This document shows, piece after piece, positions 1-8,082 of a stretch of 24,873 nt of DNA. Source of the DNA: Gammaproteobacteria bacterium (GTDB lineage: Bacteria > Pseudomonadota > Gammaproteobacteria > Diplorickettsiales > Diplorickettsiaceae); the NCBI GenBank assembly GCA_013288455.1, contig JABDBU010000010.1, positions 1-24,873 on the forward strand, given 5' to 3'. Each line of letters starts with the position of its first letter. Positions within the stretch are counted from its first letter, which is position 1. The position numbers were made by a program, and so were the translations under genes. The notes below the pieces were generated by a model that was not told the origin of the DNA, ran no database searches, and saw only the letters and a program-made list of their open reading frames with translations.

Positions 1-62
1 TATAGCAAGCCGCTGCCACGCGTTACGATAGTATCATTATATCCTATATGCCAAATTTGCAT
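1..62 (-). CDS. 5' end of an unknown gene, cut by the left edge
   Basis: An open frame starts at the ATG complementary to 60-62 and runs leftward off the window, reading MQIWHIGYNDTIVTRGSGLL. It is the only usable start after an in-frame stop (complement of 96-98). On the minus strand it is preceded by a purine-rich GGAG five bases before the ATG, a good ribosome-binding site. Twenty codons are too few to recognise a family. It would be divergent from gloB. In some gammaproteobacteria the gene divergent from gloB is a SAM-dependent methyltransferase, but nothing in these residues shows that. The coding call rests mainly on the ribosome-binding site. Confidence 0.4.
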   Translation of the reverse strand, partial: MQIWHIGYNDTIVTRGSGLL

Positions 63-273
63 ATCTACTCCACTCCTGATGAGTGCAAGATGACATTATT
101 AAAAGCGAAACCAGTTGCCACGTCAGCCATCCACGATCATACTTACTCAAGGTGGTTTCCTAATGACCTGAAGAGTGCCTCTAGATAATTGAAGAAATGG
201 CAATTTTTATATAGGTACCCTTAATTCCACGGAGACAGTCGTTTAAAAGCATACAGGAGATATAGGGGAATTT

Positions 274-1050
274 ATGGCTATTCAAGTGCTACCTATTATG
301 GCCTTCAAAGATAACTACATTTGGTGCCTCATTAATGAAAAAACTAACCACTGTATTGTGGTGGATCCTGGTGAAGCCAAACCTGTATTGACCTTTTTGA
401 AACGCTTAAATTTATCATTAGACGCGATGTTTATTACGCACCATCACTGGGATCACACCAATGGGATAAAGGGAATTGTTAAGGCACACTCAGTTCCGGT
501 GTATGGCCCAGCTAAAGAAAAAGTGCTCCGAGTAACGCATCCTGTTGATGAAGAAGATATTATTGAGCTAGAAAATTGGCCATTGAATTTTCGAGTTCTC
601 GCTATTCCTGGCCATACGCTTGGACACATTGCTTTCAGTGGAAATGAATTGCTTTTTTGTGGTGATACTTTATTCTCTGCAGGCTGCGGTCGGTTGTTTG
701 AAGGTACTGCTGAGCAAATGTTAGCCTCTTTAAACAAGCTTTCACAGTTGCCGGATGAAACAAAGGTTTATTGCGGTCATGAATACACACTAAATAATCT
801 ACATTTTGCGCAAGCTATTGAACCCGATAACCAACATATTAAAGAATACCTAGAGCAGGTTCGACAATTGCGCCAAAAAAATTTACCTAGCCTTCCTACT
901 GTGCTGGCTACTGAGCGCCTTGTCAATCCATTCCTGCGTTGTGATAGTTTACAAGTTATATCGAGCGTGAAAAAGCACAGCGGAAAAATCTTTGGTTCCC
1001 CTATCGAAACGTTTGCTTATCTTCGGCAATGGAAAAATAATTACAAATAA
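274..1050 (+). CDS. gloB: Hydroxyacylglutathione hydrolase (glyoxalase II)
   Basis: This cytosolic binuclear metallo-beta-lactamase-fold enzyme hydrolyses S-D-lactoylglutathione to D-lactate and glutathione, the second step of methylglyoxal detoxification. The metal-binding motif THHHWDH is at residues 55-61 (H56, H58, D60, H61). Further metal ligands follow in GHTLGH, CGDTLFSAGCGR and YCGHEYT. The C-terminal helical domain that contacts glutathione is present. Length (258 aa) is normal for the family. The ATG at 274 has a strong AGGGG at about 264-268, five bases upstream. It is followed by folB on the same strand after 132 nt. No glyoxalase I gene is in the window. Confidence 0.95.
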   Translation: MAIQVLPIMAFKDNYIWCLINEKTNHCIVVDPGEAKPVLTFLKRLNLSLDAMFITHHHWDHTNGIKGIVKAHSVPVYGPAKEKVLRVTHPVDEEDIIELENWPLNFRVLAIPGHTLGHIAFSGNELLFCGDTLFSAGCGRLFEGTAEQMLASLNKLSQLPDETKVYCGHEYTLNNLHFAQAIEPDNQHIKEYLEQVRQLRQKNLPSLPTVLATERLVNPFLRCDSLQVISSVKKHSGKIFGSPIETFAYLRQWKNNYK

Positions 1051-1182
1051 CCCTATATTGCTAACTCATAAAGCTATAGCATTCTCTGGATTCATACTGA
1101 ATAGTGCAAGCTGTTTAACAGAGCTAATCGTGAATACAATCGGTGATTCACTATTGATGGCTTCATTAATTGCGCAGCGAAT

Positions 1183-1548
1183 ATGTTATATCAGTTAATA
1201 CTTGATGATATCAGCTTGTATGTCTCTTTAGGCAATTTGGACAAAGAACGTGCTACGCTGCAACAGGTTTTATTACAAATAAAACTACGGTTTATAAATT
1301 TGCCTTTAGCTTGCACAACGGATAACTTACAGGACACGATCTGTTATGCGGCCCTTGCTTGTGAGCTACAGAAATTTTGCGATGGCCGTTCCTTTAAACT
1401 CGTAGAAGCCTTTGGTTATCAGCTCTATCAGCTACTTAAAGAGAAAATAGCAACAACCACCTCCCACCAAATTGATGTTTTTTTACGCGTCACGAAAACC
1501 TCTCAATCTGTTCATCTTGGACGATTTAGTTTTGAAATCAGCGATTGA
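1183..1548 (+). CDS. folB: Dihydroneopterin aldolase (FolB-like)
   Basis: The predicted enzyme converts 7,8-dihydroneopterin to 6-hydroxymethyl-7,8-dihydropterin and glycolaldehyde in folate synthesis. The 121-residue length and layout fit FolB: a start near LDDISLYVSLGNLDKER, a middle SYADIA-like segment here CYAAL, and a VTK segment near the end. Candidate catalytic and pterin-binding residues are E22, Y55, E75 and K105. Similarity to the E. coli protein is modest, and the related dihydroneopterin triphosphate epimerase (FolX) is an alternative. The ATG at 1183 has only a weak ribosome-binding site (GCAGCGA). Other folate genes (folK, folP) are not nearby. The 132 nt upstream of it carry only a weak GTGAAT/ATTCAC inverted repeat and no convincing terminator. 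Confidence 0.75.
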   Translation: MLYQLILDDISLYVSLGNLDKERATLQQVLLQIKLRFINLPLACTTDNLQDTICYAALACELQKFCDGRSFKLVEAFGYQLYQLLKEKIATTTSHQIDVFLRVTKTSQSVHLGRFSFEISD

Positions 1549-1599
1549 TCTAAACCTGGTACCCTAACAAAGTCCAACATTCAATTGCAAGATGCGCAG

Positions 1600-1624
1600 C
1601 CATCCAGTTGGATGGTGTTATAAT
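1600..1624 (+). promoter_or_regulatory. Likely mutS promoter -10 with an adjoining operator-like palindrome
   Basis: A perfect TATAAT lies at 1619-1624, 34 bases before the mutS ATG. Immediately upstream, CCATCCA (1600-1606) and TGGATGG (1609-1615) form a 7-bp perfect inverted repeat around a 2-nt centre, falling in the -35/-10 spacer. No good -35 hexamer is seen at the expected distance (GCAGCC at 1596-1601). The palindrome could be an operator, or the stem of a weak folB terminator, though no T-run follows it. Confidence 0.4.
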
Positions 1625-1658
1625 CAATCATTTGAACTAAGTACTCTGGCAGTAGATT

Positions 1659-4268
1659 ATGGATAATGATAATACAGATTCATCCCAGCACACACCGATG
1701 ATACGCCAATATCTAAGCCTAAAAGCAAAACATGCAGACAAATTGTTATTGTATCGCATGGGGGATTTCTATGAATTATTTTACGACGATGCTGTAAAAG
1801 CTGCCGAACTTTTGGGTATCACATTAACCCAGCGTGGACAGTCGAATGGAAAAAATATTCCTATGGCTGGCGTACCTTTTCATAGTGTCGAAAGCTATTT
1901 AGCGAAACTTGTGAAGCGAGGTGAATCTGTTGCAATTTGTGAACAAGTTTATGGGTCCAATGTAGGACAAGGCCCCATGGAAAGATGTGTTACCCGTATT
2001 ATCACACCCGGTACACTCAGTGATGAGGTACTTTTAGACGCTAGACAAACCAATCTCTTACTAGCACTGATCCACGAAGACGCACAGTTTGGATTGTCTT
2101 ATTTAGATATGGGGAGCGGTCAACTCTGCCTTTTGCAGGTCCACGGAGAAGAAGCCATTATTGGTGAGTTAGCAAGACTCAATCCTATCGAGTTACTCCT
2201 TGACGAAGCATTTAAACTAAACCACCTGTTGACGGGCTACAAAAATATACGCCGTAGACCTCATTGGGAATTTAATCTTGCTTCAGCCACGCGTTGCCTT
2301 ACAAAGCAATTTCAAACAAAGGATTTAAGTGGTCTAGGCTGCAGTGATCTTCCACTTGCTGTACAGGCCACTGGCTGTTTGCTTAACTATGCTAAGGATA
2401 CCCAACAGGCCTGTCTACCACATCTACAACCTCTGCGCATAGAACGGCGTGAAGAAAGTGTTATTTTAGATCCAACGACGCGACGAAATTTAGAATTATC
2501 AAGTAACTTACAAGGCGGAAAAGACAATACGTTGCTATCAGTTTTTGATAAAACGGCTACCCCCATGGGAGGCCGTTTACTACATAATTGGCTCCATCGA
2601 CCCTTGCGTGATATTGCATTGGTCCAAGCGCGCCAAGCTGTTATCCAACAAATACTCAATGCTAAAGCTTACCTAGATTTGCATGCCGTTTTACAAAACA
2701 TAGGAGATATTGAGCGCATCATTACACGCATTGGTTTAAAGTCGGCAAGACCGCGTGATCTGGTGCAACTGCGATCTGCTTTAACCAGCTTACCAGATAT
2801 ACAGAATAAATTAGCTTGTTTCCCCTCTCTCCCTTCCATTGACGACGAAAATACATCAACCGATCTGTTAGCTCGCCTACGTCATAATATTAAAACCTTT
2901 CCCTCCATATTCTCCCTGTTGCAGCGAGCGATTGTTGAGAACCCACCCGTAGTCATCCGTGAAGGCGGTGTCATCAAAAAAGGTTACCACACAGAATTGG
3001 ACCAATTACAAGAATTGAGTGAAAATGCTGGACAGTATCTTATCGATCTGGAAAAACGTGAACGAGAACGATCCAGCATTAGCACGCTCAAAGTTGGTTT
3101 TAATCGGGTCCATGGATATTACATTGAGATAAGTCGCGGACAGGCAAAACAAGCGCCCAGTCATTATATTCGGCGACAGACGCTCGCTAATGCCGAACGC
3201 TTTATTACACCTGAATTAAAAGAATTTGAAGACAAAGCATTGAGTGCACATTCTAAAGCTATAAGCTTAGAAAAGAGGTTATACGAAGAATTACTTGAGC
3301 AACTGCTAATGTCTCTCAATGATCTACAAATAACCACGAATGCTTTAGCACAACTCGATGTATTAGTGTGTTTGGCAGAACGCGCAGTAACGCTGGATCT
3401 CGTATGTCCGCGATTGACCGAGGATTCCGGCATCCATATTGAGGCTGGACGTCACCTCGTCGTTGAACAAGCCATCGATATTCCTTTCGTGGCTAACGAC
3501 TGTCACTTAACGACAGGACAACACTTGCTCATCATCACGGGTCCTAACATGGGTGGAAAATCTACCTATATGCGCCAAACAGCCCTCATTTGTTTGCTCG
3601 CCATGGTAGGGTGTTTTGTTCCAGCCAAAAGTGCTGCAGTGGGTCCGATCGATCGGATCTTCACACGGATCGGTGCAGCTGATGATCTTGCAGGCGGTCG
3701 TTCAACTTTCATGGTAGAGATGACCGAAACTGCTGCAATTTTACACAATGCAACTGCTCAAAGCGTCGTTATCATGGATGAAATTGGCCGTGGTACGAGT
3801 ACATTCGATGGATTAGCGCTTGCTTTTTCTTGTGCTGAATATCTGGCAAATAAGATTAAATCCTATACGTTATTTGCTACACACTACTTCGAATTGACAG
3901 AACTTGCCCATGCAACGAGCACAGGAATAATGAACTGCCATTTAGCAGCGATGGAACACGAAGATCAAATAGTATTTCTCTATAAGGTCAACGAGGGCCC
4001 TACCAATCGAAGTTACGGCTTACAGGTGGCTCGGCTTGCCGGTATTCCTAAACCAGTCATCGAAGGAGCGAAAAAGAAACTCGCTGCTTTAGAACAGGAA
4101 AGCAATCTACCCTACAAGACTTCTACAACACCCACCGTTCCTGAAAAACAATCTACCTTAGACCATATCACAACATTACTAAAGCGCACGGAACCTGACC
4201 ATTTATCACCCAAAGAAGCGCTGGAAGTGTTGTATCAATTCAAATCTTTTCAAGGAATTGATGTATGA
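1659..4268 (+). CDS. mutS: DNA mismatch repair protein MutS
   Basis: MutS is the ATP-dependent clamp that recognises mismatches and small loops and recruits MutL. The mismatch-contacting motif GDFYELF is at residues 35-41 (F37, E39). The connector, lever and clamp domains fill the middle. The C-terminal ABC-type ATPase has Walker A GPNMGGKS at 628-635 and the signature/Walker B region DEIGRGTSTFDG from about residue 707. Length (869 aa) is close to the E. coli protein (853). The C-terminal tail after the ATPase resembles the tetramer-forming helix-turn-helix. The stop overlaps the pssA start as ATGA, so the two are probably co-transcribed. mutL is not in the window. Confidence 0.97.
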   Translation: MDNDNTDSSQHTPMIRQYLSLKAKHADKLLLYRMGDFYELFYDDAVKAAELLGITLTQRGQSNGKNIPMAGVPFHSVESYLAKLVKRGESVAICEQVYGSNVGQGPMERCVTRIITPGTLSDEVLLDARQTNLLLALIHEDAQFGLSYLDMGSGQLCLLQVHGEEAIIGELARLNPIELLLDEAFKLNHLLTGYKNIRRRPHWEFNLASATRCLTKQFQTKDLSGLGCSDLPLAVQATGCLLNYAKDTQQACLPHLQPLRIERREESVILDPTTRRNLELSSNLQGGKDNTLLSVFDKTATPMGGRLLHNWLHRPLRDIALVQARQAVIQQILNAKAYLDLHAVLQNIGDIERIITRIGLKSARPRDLVQLRSALTSLPDIQNKLACFPSLPSIDDENTSTDLLARLRHNIKTFPSIFSLLQRAIVENPPVVIREGGVIKKGYHTELDQLQELSENAGQYLIDLEKRERERSSISTLKVGFNRVHGYYIEISRGQAKQAPSHYIRRQTLANAERFITPELKEFEDKALSAHSKAISLEKRLYEELLEQLLMSLNDLQITTNALAQLDVLVCLAERAVTLDLVCPRLTEDSGIHIEAGRHLVVEQAIDIPFVANDCHLTTGQHLLIITGPNMGGKSTYMRQTALICLLAMVGCFVPAKSAAVGPIDRIFTRIGAADDLAGGRSTFMVEMTETAAILHNATAQSVVIMDEIGRGTSTFDGLALAFSCAEYLANKIKSYTLFATHYFELTELAHATSTGIMNCHLAAMEHEDQIVFLYKVNEGPTNRSYGLQVARLAGIPKPVIEGAKKKLAALEQESNLPYKTSTTPTVPEKQSTLDHITTLLKRTEPDHLSPKEALEVLYQFKSFQGIDV

Positions 4269-5128
4269 ACAGTTTTTCTTTCAATTCTCGCCATAAAATT
4301 CGTCCATCATCCAGCAACAAACAACTGCCTGTGCATCCAATTCAAATCGATAAAATCGACCATACAGAATTAAACGAAGTCAACCGGCAAGCTATTTATC
4401 GTCGTCGTGGTATTTATTTACTCCCAAATTTATTTACTATTGCCGGATTATTCGCCGGTTTTTATGCAATTGTAACAGCGATGGAGGGATATTTTAGTAA
4501 CGCTGCCATTGCAATTTTCGTCGCTATGATCATGGATTTCTTCGATGGACGCGTTGCCCGTTTAACCAATACGCAAAGTGCCTTTGGTGCCGAGTTAGAT
4601 AGTTTATCCGATATGGTTTCCTTTGGCGTTGCCCCCGCGCTGGTGGTGTACAGTTGGTCCTTAGAAAATTTGGGTAAATTAGGTTGGCTAGCTGTTTTCA
4701 CATTTACCGCCGCTGGTGCGTTGCGTCTAGCGCGTTTTAATACGCAGGCACAAACGAGTGATAAACGCTATTTTCAAGGCCTACCTATTCCAGCTGCTGC
4801 TGGTGTACTGGCTGGCATGGTTTGGGTAGGAGTTGATTCTGCAGTTTTAGGTAAAGGTGTTGGGATGATCGCTGCCACCTTGGCGATTTTAACAGCTATC
4901 TTGATGGTAAGTAACATCCGTTATTACTCTTTTAAGGAAATCGATCTAAAGGGCCGTGTTCCCTTTGTTGCCGTCTTATTGGTGGTACTCGCTTTCGTTG
5001 GAATTGCGCTCGATCCCCCTCGAGTACTTTTTTTACTTTTTTTTTGCTATGGACTGTCTGGTCCTATTCTGACTTTGATCGCCCTACACAAAAAGCGCTC
5101 ACTGCGCAAAAGGCAGTCTCGCAAATGA
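4265..5128 (+). CDS. pssA: CDP-diacylglycerol-serine O-phosphatidyltransferase
   Basis: This membrane enzyme makes phosphatidylserine from CDP-diacylglycerol and L-serine, feeding phosphatidylethanolamine synthesis. The CDP-alcohol phosphotransferase signature is complete: D91-F-F-D94-G95-R-V-A-R99, then G108, D112 and D116. Several hydrophobic helices follow (about 55-90, 118-150, 170-215, 235-280). It belongs to the integral-membrane (Bacillus-type, class II) family, not the phospholipase-D-like E. coli PssA. A polar 45-residue N-terminus precedes the first helix. The start overlaps the mutS stop by 4 nt, with AAGGA about 10 bases upstream inside mutS. No psd gene is nearby. Confidence 0.92.
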   Translation: MNSFSFNSRHKIRPSSSNKQLPVHPIQIDKIDHTELNEVNRQAIYRRRGIYLLPNLFTIAGLFAGFYAIVTAMEGYFSNAAIAIFVAMIMDFFDGRVARLTNTQSAFGAELDSLSDMVSFGVAPALVVYSWSLENLGKLGWLAVFTFTAAGALRLARFNTQAQTSDKRYFQGLPIPAAAGVLAGMVWVGVDSAVLGKGVGMIAATLAILTAILMVSNIRYYSFKEIDLKGRVPFVAVLLVVLAFVGIALDPPRVLFLLFFCYGLSGPILTLIALHKKRSLRKRQSRK

Positions 5129-5141
5129 GAGAAATTGAAAT

Positions 5142-5195
5142 TTATTACCTACACTCGGGTTGTTTATAGAGGCGCCTCTAACAAATAGGTAATAA
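5142..5195. terminator. Long hairpin between the convergent pssA and trpS genes
   Basis: TTATTACCT (5142-5150) pairs with AGGTAATAA (5187-5195), and inside it lies the perfect 14-bp palindrome TAGAGGCGCCTCTA (5167-5180) flanked by TTGTT and AACAA. It lies between convergent genes, so it could act as a bidirectional terminator. It lacks a clear T-tract on either strand, so Rho-independent activity is uncertain. The trpS stop codon (complement of 5178-5180) is part of the inner palindrome, which is also a copy of repeat module B. Confidence 0.4.
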
Positions 5196-6281
5196 TTGAA
5201 ATTTACGCTTGAAATAATCTTGTTTCATCGCTTTCTTGGCTTGTAGTAAAGTGTCCTCAGCCAGTTCATTGGCACAACTTGTACCTTGTCGTAAAATGCT
5301 TAGCACAGCACCAAGATCTGCTGCATAAAGTTTTCGCCGATCGCGAATGGGCTGTGTTAATGCAACGAGAACGTCTATTAATTTTTTTTTACAATCAACA
5401 TCCTTGAGCTGACCAAGACGATACTTGATTTCTGCATCTTGAACCCAGGCTGTATCGGGATTAAAGGCTTCATGAAAAATCCACAACGGATTATTTTCTG
5501 TGGAACCTGGATCAGATGCATGCAGTCGCCTGGGATCAGTATACATTCCCATTACTTTCCTAGATATCGTATCTGGGTCATCACTGAGATAGATAGCATT
5601 GTTTAGTGATTTACTCATTTTTAGCAATAAGCCATCCGCATTCGGCCCGCCTGTACCGACTAAACGCTTTATACGACTTAATTTGGTCTGGACAATAGGA
5701 AATAATCCTCCCTGCTCTACATAATCCTCATCTTTGGTTTGTGGATCAACACCACAATAGATCTGATTAAATCGACGCGCACATTCACGTGCCATCTCTA
5801 AGTGAGCAACCTGGTCTTCACCGACTGGAACGAGTTCTGGACGAAAAGCGAGGATATCAGCTATTTGTCCCACAGGATAAAGTAAAAAACCAAAAGGATA
5901 ATTATCTCCCAAATTTTTATTGCGTATCTCTTCTTTTACCGTAGGATTCCTCATGACACGAGAAAACGAAAGTAACATACTGAAAAACCAAGTAAGTTCA
6001 GCAATTGCTGGCACTTCAGACTGTATAAAAATATGACTTTGTTTCGAATCAATCCCTATAGAGAGATAATCCAACGTAATGTCCAACGTATTCTGCCGAA
6101 TGTCCATTGGAACATCGAACTGTGTTGTAAATGCGTGAACATTAGCAATAATAAAATAGCATTCATAGTCCTTTTGCAAAGCCAGACGAGCTTCAAGCGA
6201 GCCAACCAAATGCCCCAAGTGCAGTCTTCCAGTTGGCGTATCGCCAGAAAGTAAGCGTGGTTTCAGTTTATTTAATTTCAT
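5178..6281 (-). CDS. trpS: Tryptophan-tRNA ligase
   Basis: This class Ic synthetase charges tRNA-Trp. The N-terminal LLSGDTPTGRLHLGH carries the HIGH-type motif HLGH (residues 21-24), and KMSKS is complete at 221-225. The PVGQIADILAFRPELVPVGEDQ-type segment (split here around residues 136-157) binds tryptophan and ATP. At 367 aa it is somewhat longer than the commonest TrpRS of about 330-340 aa. I place the start at the ATG complementary to 6279-6281 (MKLNKLKPRL). The frame is open upstream to 6347, but those 22 extra codons are merely the translation of a palindromic repeat. The ribosome-binding site is a weak GGGTG, itself at the edge of that repeat. The gene is divergent from pckA. Confidence 0.95.
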   Translation of the reverse strand: MKLNKLKPRLLSGDTPTGRLHLGHLVGSLEARLALQKDYECYFIIANVHAFTTQFDVPMDIRQNTLDITLDYLSIGIDSKQSHIFIQSEVPAIAELTWFFSMLLSFSRVMRNPTVKEEIRNKNLGDNYPFGFLLYPVGQIADILAFRPELVPVGEDQVAHLEMARECARRFNQIYCGVDPQTKDEDYVEQGGLFPIVQTKLSRIKRLVGTGGPNADGLLLKMSKSLNNAIYLSDDPDTISRKVMGMYTDPRRLHASDPGSTENNPLWIFHEAFNPDTAWVQDAEIKYRLGQLKDVDCKKKLIDVLVALTQPIRDRRKLYAADLGAVLSILRQGTSCANELAEDTLLQAKKAMKQDYFKRKFQLLPIC

Positions 6282-6284
6282 AAA

Positions 6285-6340
6285 TATACACCCATTGTAC
6301 TTGAAGATGCGAATTCGCATCTTCAAGTACGAGCGGTATA
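6285..6340. repeat. Module A palindromic repeat, full copy 1
   Basis: This 56-bp element has a perfect 34-bp palindrome at 6297-6330: the 17-base arm GTACTTGAAGATGCGAA is followed at once by its reverse complement. The flanks are asymmetric: TATACACCCATT on the left and GAGCGGTATA on the right. A second full copy lies inverted at 19335-19388, and half copies lie at 8100-8119 and 17792-17820. It sits 3 bases upstream of the trpS start, so transcripts of trpS may begin with this hairpin. No coding capacity is expected. Confidence 0.9.
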
Positions 6341-6370
6341 TTACCACCCTTGTTACATGAAGGGCGCCTC

Positions 6371-6398
6371 TATCTCTATACTACTATCTCTATACTAT
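6371..6398. repeat. 14-bp tandem duplication upstream of pckA
   Basis: TATCTCTATACTAC (6371-6384) is followed immediately by TATCTCTATACTAT (6385-6398), differing at the last base only. It lies in the 226-nt gap between the divergent trpS and pckA genes, just after a module B motif (GGGCGCCTCTAT at about 6362-6373). Recent slippage duplication is the simplest reading. Nothing else but the SD of pckA (AAGGGA at about 6493-6498) stands out in the gap. Confidence 0.8.
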
Positions 6399-6507
6399 AA
6401 ATTAGAAACCAGGTAGGATGAAGCCTCGATACTAAATAAATGTTATCGTGTATGTTTCATCTGTGTTAGCATACCGCTCTCCGCCTTAATATAAGGGATG
6501 GTTTGCT

Positions 6508-8082
6508 ATGTCGTTTATTCAACATGCAACGCTTTCGTCGTCCAGAAGCTTTGTCAATCTTTCTACTGAAGAACTCATCAAATTAGCGGTGGAGCGTGAT
6601 GAAGGTGTCATTGCAGCCAACGGCGCTTTATCTGTTCAAACTGGAAAAAGAACTGGTCGTTCTCCCAAGGATAAATTCATTGTCCGAGAAGCGAAGACTG
6701 AAAAAAATATCGCTTGGGGGCCCATCAATCAAGCGATCGAAGAAGATCGTTTCCAAGCTTTATGGCAGCGAGCAGAGTCTTATGCAACAAAAATAGATTT
6801 GCTGATCTCTCATTTACAGGTAGGCGCTGATCCAAATTATTACTTGCCCGTAAAAGTCTGCACAGAATATGCATGGCACAGTTTATTTGCTAAACAGTTG
6901 TTCATTCGGCCAGAAAATTTTTGTGGAAAAGGCGATGCACCCAGCTGGACTATCCTAAGTCTACCAGGCCTAAAAACGGATCCTGCGCGTGACGGAGTAA
7001 ATAGCGATGCAACCTTGGTCATTCACCTCAGCGATCGAAAAATTTTGCTATGTGGACATCGTTATGCAGGTGAAATAAAAAAAGCTATGTTTTCGGTGAT
7101 GAATTACTGGTTACCTGCGCACTCTGTACTACCCATGCATTGCTCTGCAAATGTTGGAAAAAATAATGATGTTGCTTTGTTTTTTGGGTTATCTGGAACA
7201 GGAAAGACAACGTTGTCTGCTGATTCAGAACGCTATTTAATTGGAGATGATGAGCATGGGTGGAGTAAAAACGGCGTCTTTAATTTTGAAGGAGGTTGTT
7301 ATGCGAAATGTATTGACCTATCAAAAGAACGCGAGCCGATAATTTGGAACGCTATTAAACATGGTGCTGTGATGGAAAATGTCGTACTGAATCCAAAAAC
7401 GTTGGAACCTAACTACGAGGATGCCAGTCTCACCCAAAATACGCGGGCCGCTTATCCATTAGATTTTATAGAACTACGCATACCCGAAAATCGTGTTGAT
7501 CATCCGCCTCATGCAATCATTTTTTTAAGCTGTGATCTGTACGGTGTACTACCACCTGTATCACGTTTAAGCCACGAACAAGCGGCCTATTATTTTTTAA
7601 GCGGTTACACTGCACTAGTGGGTAGCACGGAAGTTGGACAGTTGGATCCCATTAAAGCGACGTTTAGTACCTGCTTCGGCGCACCATTTTTTTTAAGACC
7701 TGCTGAAGTTTACGCGGATCTGCTGATAAAACGCCTGAGGGATAGCTCTGCCTATGTTTATCTCGTAAACACAGGGTGGAGCGGGGGCTCCTATGGCCAC
7801 GGACAGCGTTTCTCTATTCCCGCAACGCGCGCTGTCATCCATGCTATTTTGAGTAATGAATTGATCTCAGCAGAATACAGTGTTTTGCCACACTTTAACT
7901 TGGCTATTCCCAGACAACTGACGGGTATTGACACCGATTTACTAAATCCAAGACAAGCCTGGAATAACCCAGCTGATTATGATGAACAAGCAAAAGGATT
8001 AATAAGCAAATTTATCGACAATTTCAAAAAATTTAAAGTGAGCAAGGAAATTCGTGAAGCGGGACCTGTAGAGCCTCTATAA
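6508..8082 (+). CDS. pckA: Phosphoenolpyruvate carboxykinase (ATP)
   Basis: The enzyme decarboxylates and phosphorylates oxaloacetate to phosphoenolpyruvate with ATP, the entry step of gluconeogenesis. It is of the ATP-dependent type: the kinase-1a P-loop GLSGTGKTTLSAD is at residues 227-239, GDDEHGW (kinase 2, metal) at 246-252 and NFEGGCYAK at 259-267. The substrate-site motif RSPKDKF is at 51-57. Length (524 aa) is close to E. coli PckA (540). The ATG has AAGGGA about 9 bases upstream. It fits a metabolism using amino acids or TCA intermediates as carbon source. The last codons (GAG CCT CTA TAA) coincide with a copy of repeat module B. Confidence 0.96.
   Translation: MSFIQHATLSSSRSFVNLSTEELIKLAVERDEGVIAANGALSVQTGKRTGRSPKDKFIVREAKTEKNIAWGPINQAIEEDRFQALWQRAESYATKIDLLISHLQVGADPNYYLPVKVCTEYAWHSLFAKQLFIRPENFCGKGDAPSWTILSLPGLKTDPARDGVNSDATLVIHLSDRKILLCGHRYAGEIKKAMFSVMNYWLPAHSVLPMHCSANVGKNNDVALFFGLSGTGKTTLSADSERYLIGDDEHGWSKNGVFNFEGGCYAKCIDLSKEREPIIWNAIKHGAVMENVVLNPKTLEPNYEDASLTQNTRAAYPLDFIELRIPENRVDHPPHAIIFLSCDLYGVLPPVSRLSHEQAAYYFLSGYTALVGSTEVGQLDPIKATFSTCFGAPFFLRPAEVYADLLIKRLRDSSAYVYLVNTGWSGGSYGHGQRFSIPATRAVIHAILSNELISAEYSVLPHFNLAIPRQLTGIDTDLLNPRQAWNNPADYDEQAKGLISKFIDNFKKFKVSKEIREAGPVEPL

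Noticed and set aside
6..188. Plus-strand open frame before gloB (46 residues from the ATG at 48)
   Set aside because: It has no ribosome-binding site and no recognisable product, and it is the mirror of the better supported minus-strand start at 62.
992..1198. 68-residue frame between gloB and folB
   Set aside because: It overlaps the end of gloB and the start of folB in another frame and has no family features.
6282..6347. Longer TrpS N-terminus
   Set aside because: The extra codons are the translation of the palindromic repeat; TrpRS proteins begin close to the LLSGDTPTG segment.
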